DNA from: Pomphorhynchus laevis
Taxonomy: Eukaryota; Acanthocephala; Palaeacanthocephala; Echinorhynchida; Pomphorhynchidae
Direction: 5' to 3'
DNA: 64,000 bases
Assembly: GCA_012934845.2 (NCBI GenBank)
Contig: WNNJ02000327.1
Span: 1-64,000 of the forward strand
The notes under the pieces are model-generated. The model had not been told where the DNA came from. It saw nothing but the letters and a program-made list of their open reading frames with translations, and did no database searches. Positions 22,500-32,699 of the stretch are shown here, piece by piece; the first letter of the stretch is position 1; every line of letters begins with the position of its first letter. Made by a program: the position numbers and the translations under genes.

Positions 22500-23580
22500 A
22501 CCATTTTCTTTCGTTGTAATAAACAATTCAACATTGCCGTCTTCAGAAATAAAATGAGTTGGAAATTATTTTAGTATGAGCATAATAGTATAAGCTTCTT
22601 AAAAGTCATACTGTTTAATCGTAGGATTAAAGATATTTTGTTTTCCATATAAAACAAATAAATATTTGTATATTACTATTAGTTCAATGTTCTATTGAAT
22701 GATGAAAGATGTTATATGAATAATGGTTGCTTTAATTAAATGTTATTACTAATTGTTATTAATGTAATAATCATCTGCTTAGGCATAATAAATTATATCC
22801 ATACGATAAAATTGATTTTATTTAAATTGTTACAACGTTTTTTTAAATTTGTATAACAGAAATTTTATCGTGTGGATAATTTTTTGTGCTAAGCATAGGA
22901 TTAGATAGCACACAAATGTAATTTTAACAGTAATGTTATAATGTTATTATGTAATATTATTTTATAATTTTAGCTCAAATGTCTTTCAATCATTCATTTA
23001 ATTTTTAATCTTTTTTAATCTTACGTCTTGCTCTTTTAATCATTAATATGTTAAGTAAATTGTTGTGTTGTTTATGACAGTAAATACTTTTAGATATTTA
23101 TAAATTTTCTATTAATTTACATTTAATTATTATATTTATAATTTTTTATTAATTTATATGTAAATATAAATTAACAAGCCTGCACCTAGCGGTCCTTATC
23201 TAGCGGCGAGGACCACTAAAAAAAGTTAAATATTTTAAGATATAATACACTATTTTAAGAAAATACAATACCCTATGTAAGTCGCTATTGAAAATTTAAC
23301 TTTAAATTAATAATATTCTTTACACTATCCTAATTGTAAACAAGTGAACATTCAATTTATAATATACAATCAAATTTAAAGTTTTCTAATGCTTGTGATA
23401 ATATTGATAATATGCTTGTGATATTTTTTAAGAAGACAATATTATTTATTAAATTAACTAATGAATAATAAATAAACTAATGTATGCTTGTAATACCTGT
23501 ATTTTTGCTCTAATTCGTTACTAATCCAAATTAGTTGCATTATCTGTAAGCGGTTCATTGTTAATTTAGGTGTAAATTCC
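22500..23580. other. AT-rich spacer without recognised gene
   Basis: No long frame. A GC-richer patch at 23178..23215 (ctagcggtccttatctagcg) contains a short internal repeat of ctagcgg. Confidence 0.5.
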
Positions 23581-24350
23581 AAGGTTGCGTAAAATTTTTA
23601 AATGAAGATATTAAATCTTTCCAGTTTGACGCACTTTATCCAAATTACGCAAAAAGCCTGTTTATTGTACATCGTCATGTACTCTTCCAACAACATGTTC
23701 GAACATTAAGAGATCCAGCAATACAATGGCATCACGATATTAGTCAACAATCAATGATCGATTTCGTAATCGTATCATATGATTTGCGACGATATGTCTT
23801 AAACACACGTTAGAAGAGAGGGGTTTAACTGTCGACCGATCACTACTTTAAAGTTAGTAAGATTCGATGGTAAAGTAGGCTATTAGACAGCTATGGGAAA
23901 CCTAAAAGTAGTGTTGGGGTTCGTTTGGAACGTATGGTAGATGCTTATGTAAGTGAAGTCTTTACTAACTATATCCGGGTGGGATTTGCCCAATTGCGAG
24001 AAAAGGTGGAGAATATCGAACAAGAATGATCTATGTTCAAAATTTCGCTTAACAAAGCGACTTAGAAGCTCTGCAGTTTGAAGACTGTAGATGCCTGTCG
24101 TGGAGGCAATCCTCGAACTGCTTGGTGGACACCAATAGTAAGAGCTGCCGTTCATCGGAAATAAGTGACTGACAGTCAGTGGAGGCTAAGACAGGTATCG
24201 ACATTCCAAAAGAGCTGCAGCTCTAGCAGTTGATGAGTCAAATAACGCCACTTGGGTGAAATTTAGTGAGCGTATCGAACTTGATTATCGGTCAGCTTCT
24301 AAGATGTTTTGGCAGATGATCAAATTCCCTCGTGTTGCCATTTTGCAAAT
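23580..24350 (+). pseudogene. RTE-type LINE fragment
   Basis: Aligns by eye with the RTE copy at about 52680..53380: gatcgatttcgtaatcgt (against gatcgattttgcaatcgt), gtcgaccgatcactac (against gtcaaccgatcactac) and the following linker. These words encode the end of the AP endonuclease (MIDFVIVS..LR.YVL, STDHYL). It is heavily broken, with no RT. Confidence 0.7.
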
Positions 24351-25140
24351 TTGTTTTGATATATTTATTTTACATTTTGATTTACTTTTTAGATAATGTT
24401 CATTGCTACTTATAACTAAAGAAGTCAGATATAAGGAAAATTTTTGTGTTTCTATTTGTTTATATATTTAACTGATTATGTATATTTCAAAAAGTTTATG
24501 ATTAAAATGAATGAATAAGGAATCTATTTGTGCGATCTAGCAAAATATACAAAATAAATGAAAGAATCCATCAAAGGATTATCAGCATCGATTCAATGAT
24601 CTCTAGATAACATCGGTGTTAAATATAAAATTATTTTGTTTTCAACATTATTTTGTTCTACAGCAATATAGTCGTTACAAAAAATTAAACAAAGGAAACG
24701 GATATAACAGGGAATTTGAAACTATCACAGTCTATCAGCAATCTAATCCATATACCGATTTATGCTTATTGATCTTCATCAATAGGGTCCAGATTTAAAA
24801 GAGTGTTAAGGGGATCCTTTAACTAAGTTTATAAGAGTTTATCTTAAGATGTTTATTACAAGACAATGGTTTCCAATTCCCAATTATTTCCATTTTACAT
24901 CGTTTACTTATTTTAACAACTATATAAACTATTTTCCACATGAGAGCTACAGAATTTTCTCACGAATGAAGCCTCACTTTGATTGTAAGTTATTTAATAA
25001 CTTACAATCATGCAGGGTTTCAGCCTGTATGTTGTGGAAGTAGAAGGATGTCTTCTACTTTATCGCGGAATTCGCAGACATAGTGAAGAAGCACGTGCAA
25101 TCGAGAAGCTATATATAATATAATATATATTATATAATGT
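24350..25140. other. No recognised gene
   Basis: Contains a perfect 29-bp palindrome at 24981..25009 (arms gattgtaagttatt) and a smaller hairpin gtagaag/cttctac at about 25039..25057. The tract 24556..24620 resembles 25540..25570 and 39630..39660. Confidence 0.5.
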
Positions 25141-25150
25141 ATATATATAT

Positions 25151-25338
25151 TTTTCCGATTGTGGCACGATATTATCCTCACAGGTATTGATCATATCTTT
25201 GATACAGCAGGACGCTACTAATCAGTCTGGGTGGGTCTCATCAGCTGATGAGACCCACCCAGACTGATTAGTAGCGTCCTGCTGTATCAAAGATAAGATC
25301 AATACCTGTGAGGATAATATCGTGCCACAATCGGAAAA
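25151..25338. repeat. Spacerless near-perfect palindrome
   Basis: The centre is cag|ctg at 25244|25245. Each 94-base arm includes gatgagacccacccagactg, agtagcgtcctgctgtatca and gataatatcgtgccacaatc. I find one mismatch (tcatatc against tcttatc). The arm's inner end resembles the 3' end of the repeat at 34415..34760 and 42715..42960. Confidence 0.9.
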
Positions 25339-25359
25339 ATTTCAGCTCACAGATGCAAT

Positions 25360-25361
<2 letters not shown>

Positions 25362-25440
<79 letters not shown>
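25362..25440. repeat. (TA)n microsatellite
   Basis: Almost uninterrupted TA dinucleotides immediately right of the palindrome. A smaller AT tract lies on its left (about 25110..25150). Confidence 0.95.
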
Positions 25441-25441
<1 letters not shown>

Positions 25442-25529
25442 TCATGATCTCATACCGAACAATATATATAGGCATTTATGTCAAATTTTATCGATAGAAG
25501 CGTCTTTCGGGGATCTTCAATGTCAAGAT

Positions 25530-25778
25530 CTACAACTGATATGATCTCCTGATCACATCAGTGTTAAATATAAAAAAAAGCTCTGAAGAATTATTCCACC
25601 TATACTCATATTGACCAGTATTTACACCTGGTGGAATATCAATGCACAATTTCCAGATCCAATGTTGTTCGCGCATCTTTCTTGGTAGATCGGGCTTTAC
25701 CCGTTCTACTATCTTGTAAAGAAATTGATGATTTTCTCCTTCATTTAAAATATGTGCAGCGGCACCGTCAGCTTTCAT
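25530..25778 (-). pseudogene. Possible GIY-YIG endonuclease tail of another PLE
   Basis: The minus frame contains RKMREQHWIWKLCIDIPPGV followed by NTGQ. The pattern R-E-x-x-W-I-x-x-L...P-x-G-[LV]-N is the usual C-terminal end of PLE GIY-YIG domains (compare REDFWIKTLNSMYPLGLKD at about 12800). The preceding FLYKIVERV could be the strand before it. The nuclease core itself is not seen, so the call is tentative. Confidence 0.35.
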
Positions 25779-26354
25779 CTTAACTTTGACGTGATATCGC
25801 CTTTTTGTAAGTCTATATTTAAGTGCATGCTTAGTTCACCCCCCCCACATACTGTAATTTGCAGCACTAACATGTACCGACATGTCAGGAGTTTTTGCAA
25901 TTCTGTTGCAAAAAAAGCTGCTTTTTTCTAATGGTAAAGAGGATATTATAGCTGTTCCAGACATTCTAACCACCGATCAAGACAACTTTATGGTCAATAG
26001 TAATACTGTGGTAGCATACTCTATGGCAGCTAATAGGAATTCTTCTCAATCAATCAATTCAGCGATGGAAAATGATACTTTGGATAAGGTAATTCCAATC
26101 GTTGTTGTTGGCATGTCAGTGTGACATTACACCGCAAGTTTTGCAATTTGTTGCTGCATTTAAAGTGTGCTGCAATTTCGGTGTTTACACCGAAACGTTT
26201 ATAAAATAAAATAAATAACTGTTCCTGTAATGTTGTTGAATATTTAAAATCATTATATAGATAAAGGTCCAGAGAGGATCACAACCGGCAGTTAAATTCA
26301 AAACCATATATATGTATATATAAACACTATTTGTACTTTTATAACACTTTTGTA

Positions 26355-26440
26355 CTTTCATATTCGAACCTAGGTTCTTTCGATCCTGTGTCTACGGCTT
26401 TAAAAGTGGGCTAACCATCTAGTACACCTAGAAATTCTTC
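26355..26440 (-). repeat. tRNA-like SINE scrap (tentative)
   Basis: On the minus strand, ctagatggttagcccac resembles a pol III A box and ggttcgaatat a B box, separated by about 40 bases. No cloverleaf with a clear anticodon stem forms, so it is more likely a tRNA-derived SINE remnant than a tRNA gene. Confidence 0.3.
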
Positions 26441-26875
26441 AGTATATGTTCCCTTTAATGTAATGAATATTTTAAGTAAATTATTCAAAGCTTTCTTTAT
26501 ATTTAACACTGCACTGATGTGATCAAGAGATCATATCAGTTAAAGATCTTGACATTGAAGATCCCCGAAGGACGCTTTTGTCGATATAATTTGACATACA
26601 TTTTACTTACAATTGATAAAGCAATAAAGAGAAACGTCTACTACTTTACTAATTACATATATTGTAAATTGGTATTCAAATAATTGATCATAGTCATCAA
26701 TTTTACGAGAATTTAATAATATATTGCATTGTAATATCAATACATGCATTGTTTAACTTTGTTTGAGGTTATAAGTTGATTTTGAATATCTATTATTTTG
26801 TTGAATATCTAAAGTGTATATAACTTTTAATACTTCATTTAGATGTTACTTGTTTGTCTGCTAACATACGCACAG

Positions 26876-27368
26876 TAGTGTCCAACTTGTTCGTTCATAT
26901 ATTCAGTACAATAAAGACTATCCTAACAATATGCTTATTAGGTACAGAAAGAAAACTGTTGAAAATGGAATGATTTTGTCAAAACGTGAAACGAAAAATG
27001 GACCAAATATAACGTTACACTTAAACTGTACACACTATTATACTCTAATTATGGTAGATCCAGATGCACCTTCAGCCAAAGAACCAAGCATTAGTCCCTT
27101 GCTACATTTTTACAACTATAATATAGTTAATTCTGATATAAACGGAAAGTTCTTGGCCAAATATCATTCTCCCGCTCCTCCTAACGGCATCCACGACTAT
27201 GTAATTATCCTATACCGCCAAAAAAACGGAGTGATTAATAATAACTTACCACCTTTGGATACGAGAGATAATTTTCCTCTTGAAACATACATAAACAGGT
27301 ACAATCTGGAAGCGAAGGACGTGAAATTTTTCCGCGTTCGTGCTAAGCGTTTTATATTTTGTTGTTGA
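26876..27368 (+). CDS. PEBP-family protein, copy 1 (terminal exon)
   Basis: Phosphatidylethanolamine-binding protein fold. YTLIMVDPDAPSAKEP carries the DPDAP anion-pocket motif, and PAPPNGIHDYVIILYRQ is the second signature. The usual G-x-H-R has Asp in place of Arg. The coding frame extends upstream of the in-frame ATG at 26931: SVQLVRSYIQYNKDYP aligns with SVHQIRSYIYNATRYP in copy 2. A CAG acceptor at 26873..26875 follows a TGCTAAC branch-like word, so I read this as a last exon with its first exon unseen. A different frame opens at the ATG at 26843 with MLLVCLLTYAQ, a signal-like peptide one base out of phase. The length is short for the family (about 187 residues). The ligand is unknown. 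Confidence 0.8.
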
Positions 27369-27369
27369 A

Positions 27370-28310
27370 TAATTTATAGTTTTTTAGAATCTTACTTTAA
27401 GTTATTTTAATCTTTTTTCTAATCTTATAAAATCGTTGTTCTTGAAATGTTAAGAAACGCTTAAAAGTGTTTTACTTTACAAAACGTTTTTGATAATTTG
27501 AAAATATTCCTAATATTTTAAACGATCTTTCAAAGACTTTTAAATCGATAAATTTTTTTTTAAATTTGGAGAAATATCGTGAAATGAAGAAAATTAAATT
27601 TTATGAAATTCACAATAAAAAAATTTTGCATTATTTATTTTATATAAACATAATAAATTATCATATTATTTATGCTTATGTTATTTATATTATTCCTTAT
27701 TGAATACGATCGAATATTTCGAAATGCCATAATATTTCCTGATACATAATCGACGGCAGAGCTAGTGCTGTTTGATTAGAAAATTCACCGATTGATTAGT
27801 AAATTCACTGTTTAATCAGAAGATTAGCCGCTTATGCCTTTTTTAACTTTTTAATACCTACAATTTTTAAATATAATATAATTTTTAAAATTATGGATCC
27901 AGAGATCTTTAGAAATAATATTCTAAAAATACTTGCAGATTAAAAAAAGACCTATATTCAAACAATATATCTATTGTTCAAGTTGTTTCTTAATATATAA
28001 TATATTTGGAATATGTTGACCAAAGGTCCAGACAGTTCACAACACCGCAATTCTTCCAGCAAATCTATTATATTTATTGAAAATATCAAAAATTACATAT
28101 CCCATCTTAATTTTTATTATTAAATTGTCATTTATCTTATATTATTTATAAAATAATTTATAATTTATATTTATACGATGAATTTATTTTTTATGAATCT
28201 TATATTATCTTATATTTATCTTTACTATCGTATAATTAAATCTTATTTAATTCTTGATTTAATTTAGTTACAGTGAACAATTATATTATTTTATTATTTC
28301 AAATAAAATT
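27370..28310. other. AT-rich intergenic DNA
   Basis: 3' flank of PEBP copy 1. No frame or repeat recognised. Confidence 0.5.
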
Positions 28311-28313
28311 CAG

Positions 28314-28924
28314 TCGACGTAGTCGAGATCTTTGGTGGATGGAACGACTAAGGAAACAGGGTGATCAAGCGGGTTGCGAATAATATGAGCCGTATAAGCG
28401 GAATTGAATACTCTATGCCGGTCGCACGATTATATCAGCGCATCTCGATCGCGCTAATGAGGGGCAACGCAAAACCCATGCTAGCTCCACTCGATCGGCT
28501 TCCAATATTGGCCTTTGATCACCTCCAACAGGAAACATGTAAACCTGAGGAACGACTTTTCGAGCCAGATGCTAGTCTCAACAAGAACGTGTCAGTAGAA
28601 TCTACATACCGATGCTGTGATGCATCTATTACGCGAAATACCAAATGCGCACATTATGATTCAGATGCTGTTGAAGGCATGTTACCCGTTTTCGACAAAT
28701 TTCAATCCAAATCTTTGAATGACGGAGAAACTCCATATTCAGTTATATCCCTTGATCCATGTAAATTGTCGATGAATTATAAGACAATGAAATCATCCCA
28801 TAACAGTTTAAATAACGCCGATCAGTCAAAATGATCATTACTCGTGCATGACCCCGCACATATTGACGAACTTCCTCCACCATCTAACAGTAGGAATCGT
28901 CAGTATGGCTCGTCAGAAGGCTGA
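28314..28924 (+). pseudogene. Unrecognised host-like terminal exon with two in-frame stops
   Basis: After an acceptor-like ttcag the frame reads VDVVEIFGGWND, TAA (28349..28351), then 160 open codons including ARLYQRISIALMRGNAKPML and LDRLPILAFDHLQQE. A TGA at 28832..28834 follows, and the same frame continues with SLLVHDPAHIDELPPPSNSR and NRQYGSSEG to a TGA at 28922..28924. Composition is GC-richer and protein-like, and AATAAA follows at 29014..29019. It looks like the last exon, or a retrocopy, of a host gene damaged at two codons. I do not recognise the family. It lies between the two PEBP genes. Confidence 0.5.
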
Positions 28925-29914
28925 CTACCACCTCTTCTACAAGATAAGCTGAATTAATTTGATTAGTATTTAAATTATGTTGTTTTGCACAACAAACAGT
29001 TTTTACATTTCAAATAAAATATAATTTACTTGTCTTGAATTATAATTATAAACATTTTAAATTTATTAACAGAGCACTTTGTCGTTACAACCTTTCTCTC
29101 AAATTAATTAAAATTCAAGTTACGGGTTTTTGTTTGTGCTTCTTGTTTAAACATGTCCCTAGCATATATTATTAGATTCTGAATTGAATTAGCCAATTTT
29201 TTGAAACTAACTCGTTGATACTGTTCAGTACTGATGATTTCATTAAGAAAATTACTAAATGTATATTAATAATAAAATTTTTAAATTAAGGAATATAACC
29301 AAGGATCACATTTGATGAAAAATAAATATTGAACTTCTATTACAAGAAAACATCTTGAAGAGGCATATTTTATTTCGACGAAAACTTTAATTTATAAAAT
29401 AACTTAATGTATAAAAAGTAACTCGATGAAAAGTGACTCCTGCTTAGACAAAAACTTTAATTTAACATAATAAAAATTACTCGATGTGTAAAAAAGAACA
29501 TGTCATATTTACATTGAACGTAATTCTTCATAAGTCTTCTAAAACTTTTAAAATTTATTAGCATAATCGCATTTAGAACTAAACTTAAAGTGTACCTATC
29601 GTAGCGTACAACTTACTCGGTATTAAGTCGAAGGTAGCTTAATTCATGAGAATTTTCTTCAAAATAATTTTACTTTCTAAAATGACAGAATTATTAATTT
29701 TTTATCATATCGTCCTCTAAAATGCACAATAATATTGCAATAATTTCATCATTAACAAAACTTAGTGTTGGCTTCTTAACTCAACAAAACATTTTCTCTT
29801 TAAAAAGACAAAAATATTTTATTTTTTTGAATTTGATCAACACATTTTTTACAAATTTCACTAGCAAAAATACTTCAAAAGAAAAATAAATAAAAAATTA
29901 CAGCGTGTTTTTTA
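28925..29914. other. AT-rich intergenic DNA
   Basis: 3' flank shared by the decayed exon and PEBP copy 2. A loose internal duplication of aaaactttaattta and tcgatg words occurs at 29385..29490. No gene seen. Confidence 0.5.
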
Positions 29915-30391
29915 CTATGCCTTCACTCTGTAAAACAGAATACTTCTCGGTTCTAATTGATATCTTTGAATGTATTGTATTAATGGAAAGTTTGTCGGTG
30001 AGGATACTGAGGGATAAACGGGTCCATTGCGCTGTCGGAACAATATAAATACGTAATGATGTGTTCCTTGAGGTGGAGCTGGTCCAGAATACGAAAATGC
30101 ATCAATTCCTCCCGGATTTGCTATCGAAATGTTGTACCTATACAAATGTAACCACGGACCAAGCTTTGGATTTTCGGGACTAGGAGCGTCGGGATCAATC
30201 ATTATTAATGTGTATAGTCTACTAGGATGTATACATAACTCTATTCTCGGAGCAATTTGAGTTTCCTCTTTACTTAGAAGCAAACCGTTTGTTACACGTT
30301 TTCTACCATATGTAATATTTATCAAGGAAGGATATCGTGTTGCGTTATAAATATATGAACGAATTTGATGAACACTGTGAAGTGCAGACAT
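29915..30391 (-). CDS. PEBP-family protein, copy 2
   Basis: A 158-codon ORF. Motifs in order: YGRKRVTNGLLLSKEET, LYTLIMIDPDAPSPENP (DPDAP anion pocket), GPWLHLYRYNI, PAPPQGTHHYVFILFRQ (G-x-H-R position has His), NFPLIQYIQRYQLEP, FYRVKA and stop. The ATG at 30391 directly follows a good splice acceptor (ttatttcag), so an upstream exon, possibly a signal peptide or 5' leader, is likely on the right. It is roughly half identical to copy 1 and arranged tail to tail with it, indicating an inverted gene duplication. PEBPs bind phospholipid head groups or protein kinases; the changed second motif makes the ligand uncertain. Confidence 0.85.
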   Translation of the reverse strand: MSALHSVHQIRSYIYNATRYPSLINITYGRKRVTNGLLLSKEETQIAPRIELCIHPSRLYTLIMIDPDAPSPENPKLGPWLHLYRYNISIANPGGIDAFSYSGPAPPQGTHHYVFILFRQRNGPVYPSVSSPTNFPLIQYIQRYQLEPRSILFYRVKA

Positions 30392-30840
30392 CTGAAATAA
30401 TATATTAAATCAGTTAAATATATGAAAAATACAGACTCATTTTTCTTAAAAATGTTTTCAAAAAATTTATATAGATAAATTAACAATGTAATTAGATCAA
30501 TTATCAACGTAACTTTGTGCATTATATGAATAGTTTGTGCTATACGCAAATGTAAAAATGTTAATATCATAATCTTAAAATTTTCTATAATTCTTTTTAC
30601 AATTCAGTGTCTGTTTAACCTATTAATAGTAGATGTATTCTGATTGAAGGAATCGGGAAGACTCAAACAGCATAAACTAATGCTGTTTTGACATATTTTA
30701 ACATATTTTAATTTTTATATTTTATATTTTTTAACATATTTTGATATAATTTGATTTTGTAATTCCATTTGCTAGCACAGAGCATTATTATCCATATTTT
30801 CAACTAAGGAGTTTAAATGTATTCCTAATTATATTTTAAG

Positions 30841-31352
30841 TATTTATATATTAATATTTTTCTGTTTTTTTTAGTATTTTATTTTTATTAATAATGTTAA
30901 TAATATATTTATTAAAATGCGTTCTTTCCAAACGCAATTTTAAAAGATATCTAGATATATACCTTCTTTATCATCAATATTGGAAAAAATTATATATCAG
31001 AAAAAATATCAAAAAATTCAGAAAAAATTGTATAGTTTGTGATGTTATAAATAATAATTGTATCGTAAGTAATACGACAAACAAATGTTTTTCATTAAAT
31101 ATTAATAATAATTGTAACTGCAATACCGCAGGTGTAGTGTATCTTATACAATGTACATGTGGATTGCAATATATAGGAAAAACATATGAAATGTTAAAAA
31201 CTAGGTTTAGGCAACACATATATAATATACAGCATAATAGTCAAACTATATTTCATAAACATATGAGATTAATAGGACATGATATGAAAAATGTATTTAT
31301 ATATTAAAATTTTTCTGTTTTATTTTTAGTATTTTATTTTTATTAATAGTGT
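30841..31352 (+). mobile_element. PLE endonuclease fragment between 57-bp direct repeats
   Basis: The 31020..31290 stretch encodes the cysteine cluster and GIY-YIG core (KNCIVCDVINNNC, GVVYLIQCTCGLQYIGKT), almost identical to the ORF at 12117..13226. It is preceded at about 30942..30985 by antisense PLE RT sequence; the switch occurs at the shared word caatattgg. Direct repeats containing tgtttt..tagtattttattttta flank it at 30841..30897 and 31295..31352. It is a fossil fragment lacking both element ends. Confidence 0.75.
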
Positions 31353-31574
31353 AAATTAAAAAACATTTTAATTAAATTACAATTATTAAAATTTAAATGT
31401 ATTAACTGAGAATAATGAAAACTTTATATTTTAGTATGTACTTTCCAGCTCTCAACAGTATATTTCAATTTTATATAACAATTATATATATATTCTATTC
31501 AACAATTTTCTATTTGGCTTTATTCATTTTCATATTTTAAACTAGTAGCCTATAGTTTAAAATATTTTATAGCA

Positions 31575-31800
31575 CCATATTTTAATGTATAATGGTAGTT
31601 TCCGGATGTGCTGAGTAAACAACGATCCAGAATTTCTTACGAAATATGGCATTTATATAAAATGGTGTTGCTTGATAGACGGAACTTTGATTCACGACTT
31701 TCGAGCACCATGTCACTTCTAGACTACCACTTTAGCATTGAAATGATAGAATAGCCGATAACACTTTTTCTACACTCTTCACTTGGCTCTTTATCGGATA
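31575..31800 (+). repeat. Dispersed repeat C, copy 1
   Basis: Shares ggatgtgctgagta, catttata.aaaatggtgttgc and accatgtcacttctagac with the inverse of 55880..56150. Unclassified, with no coding capacity seen. Confidence 0.65.
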
Positions 31801-31836
31801 AAGAGACAACTAATGATTACATTCTCTCCGCACGCA

Positions 31837-32690
31837 ATTTTAAAAGATATCTAGATATATACCTTCTTTATCATCAATATTGGTTATTGATTATTAATTT
31901 GATAATCAAGTATCTTATTCTAATACAAAGTATATTATTTATAGTATATCATTATAGTATAATATAGTATACTATAATATCCTAATAATATTCTATAATA
32001 TTCTAATAATATTATAGTATACTATAATATTATTATATTACTATATTAATATTATTATAGAAAGTATACTATTTATTAATAAAAGTGTTCCCCTTAAAGT
32101 TTAAATTTATTTTTAATAATATTTTTTTGATTTATATATTTTACTATTTTCTGCTTGATGTTATTTTTATAGTAACCTCAGTTTAAAATATGTATCTATT
32201 AAATTATTTAAATGATTTTGAAGAATGCCAATATCATTACATATTGTTGCAATTATTAAAATTTCATTATTTAATGTATTACATATTATATAATATATAG
32301 TATACATGAATGTCAATGCAAACATATGTTTCTTTTAAATTTAAATATGTCATCTTTAAGCTTTAAATTAAAAGTAGTTTTAATTGATGTAAATTTAATG
32401 TTCATATCTAGATATATACCTTCTTTATCAAGAAATATACCTTTATCATCATCAAAATTAGTTTAATTAAGAATAAACTAGTTTCTATGTGATGGTGTTT
32501 TTATAGTAACGTAGTTTAAAATATCCATCTATTATATTATTTAAATGATTTTGAAGAAAGCCAATATCATTACATATTGTTGCAATTCTTAAAATTTCAT
32601 TATTTAATGTATTATATTTTATATGGTATGCATGAATGCTTATGCAAGCTTATTTTAAATTTAATTGTCAGATTTACGGCATAAACCTAC
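31837..32690 (-). mobile_element. Naiad-type PLE RT scraps
   Basis: 31837..31885 repeats the antisense word tatctagatatataccttct seen at 30945. 31900..32470 matches the RT C-terminal region of the 10.5-kb copy, and 32480..32690 repeats part of it again, so the copy has an internal duplication. Heavily eroded, with no usable frame. AT-only self-complementary words lie at 31945..32070. Confidence 0.6.
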
Positions 32691-32699
32691 GATTTATAC

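Larger units (their letters stand above)
25470..26613. mobile_element. Inverted-repeat-bounded segment
   Basis: About 110 bases at 25470..25580 reappear inverted at about 26480..26613, sharing ggggatcttcaatgtcaaga and actgatatgatctc. Some positions differ, so it is older than the palindrome beside it. The 0.9-kb interior has no transposase. It may be a non-autonomous DNA transposon with long terminal inverted repeats or an inverted duplication. I could not define a clean target-site duplication. Confidence 0.55.

Noticed and set aside
25245-25290. Hammerhead ribozyme (ctgatgagacccacc; similar words at 34450, 42915 and 55950)
   Set aside because: CTGATGA occurs, and PLEs are known to carry hammerheads, but no correctly placed GAAA and stem II could be drawn. 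In these repeats CTGATGA is itself part of a hairpin with ATCAG upstream.
26355-26440. Functional tRNA gene
   Set aside because: A- and B-box-like words exist, but no complete cloverleaf or anticodon loop forms.
28832-28834. Selenocysteine or programmed readthrough at the in-frame TGA
   Set aside because: The same frame also has a TAA at 28349 and I see no SECIS-like hairpin, so a damaged exon is simpler.
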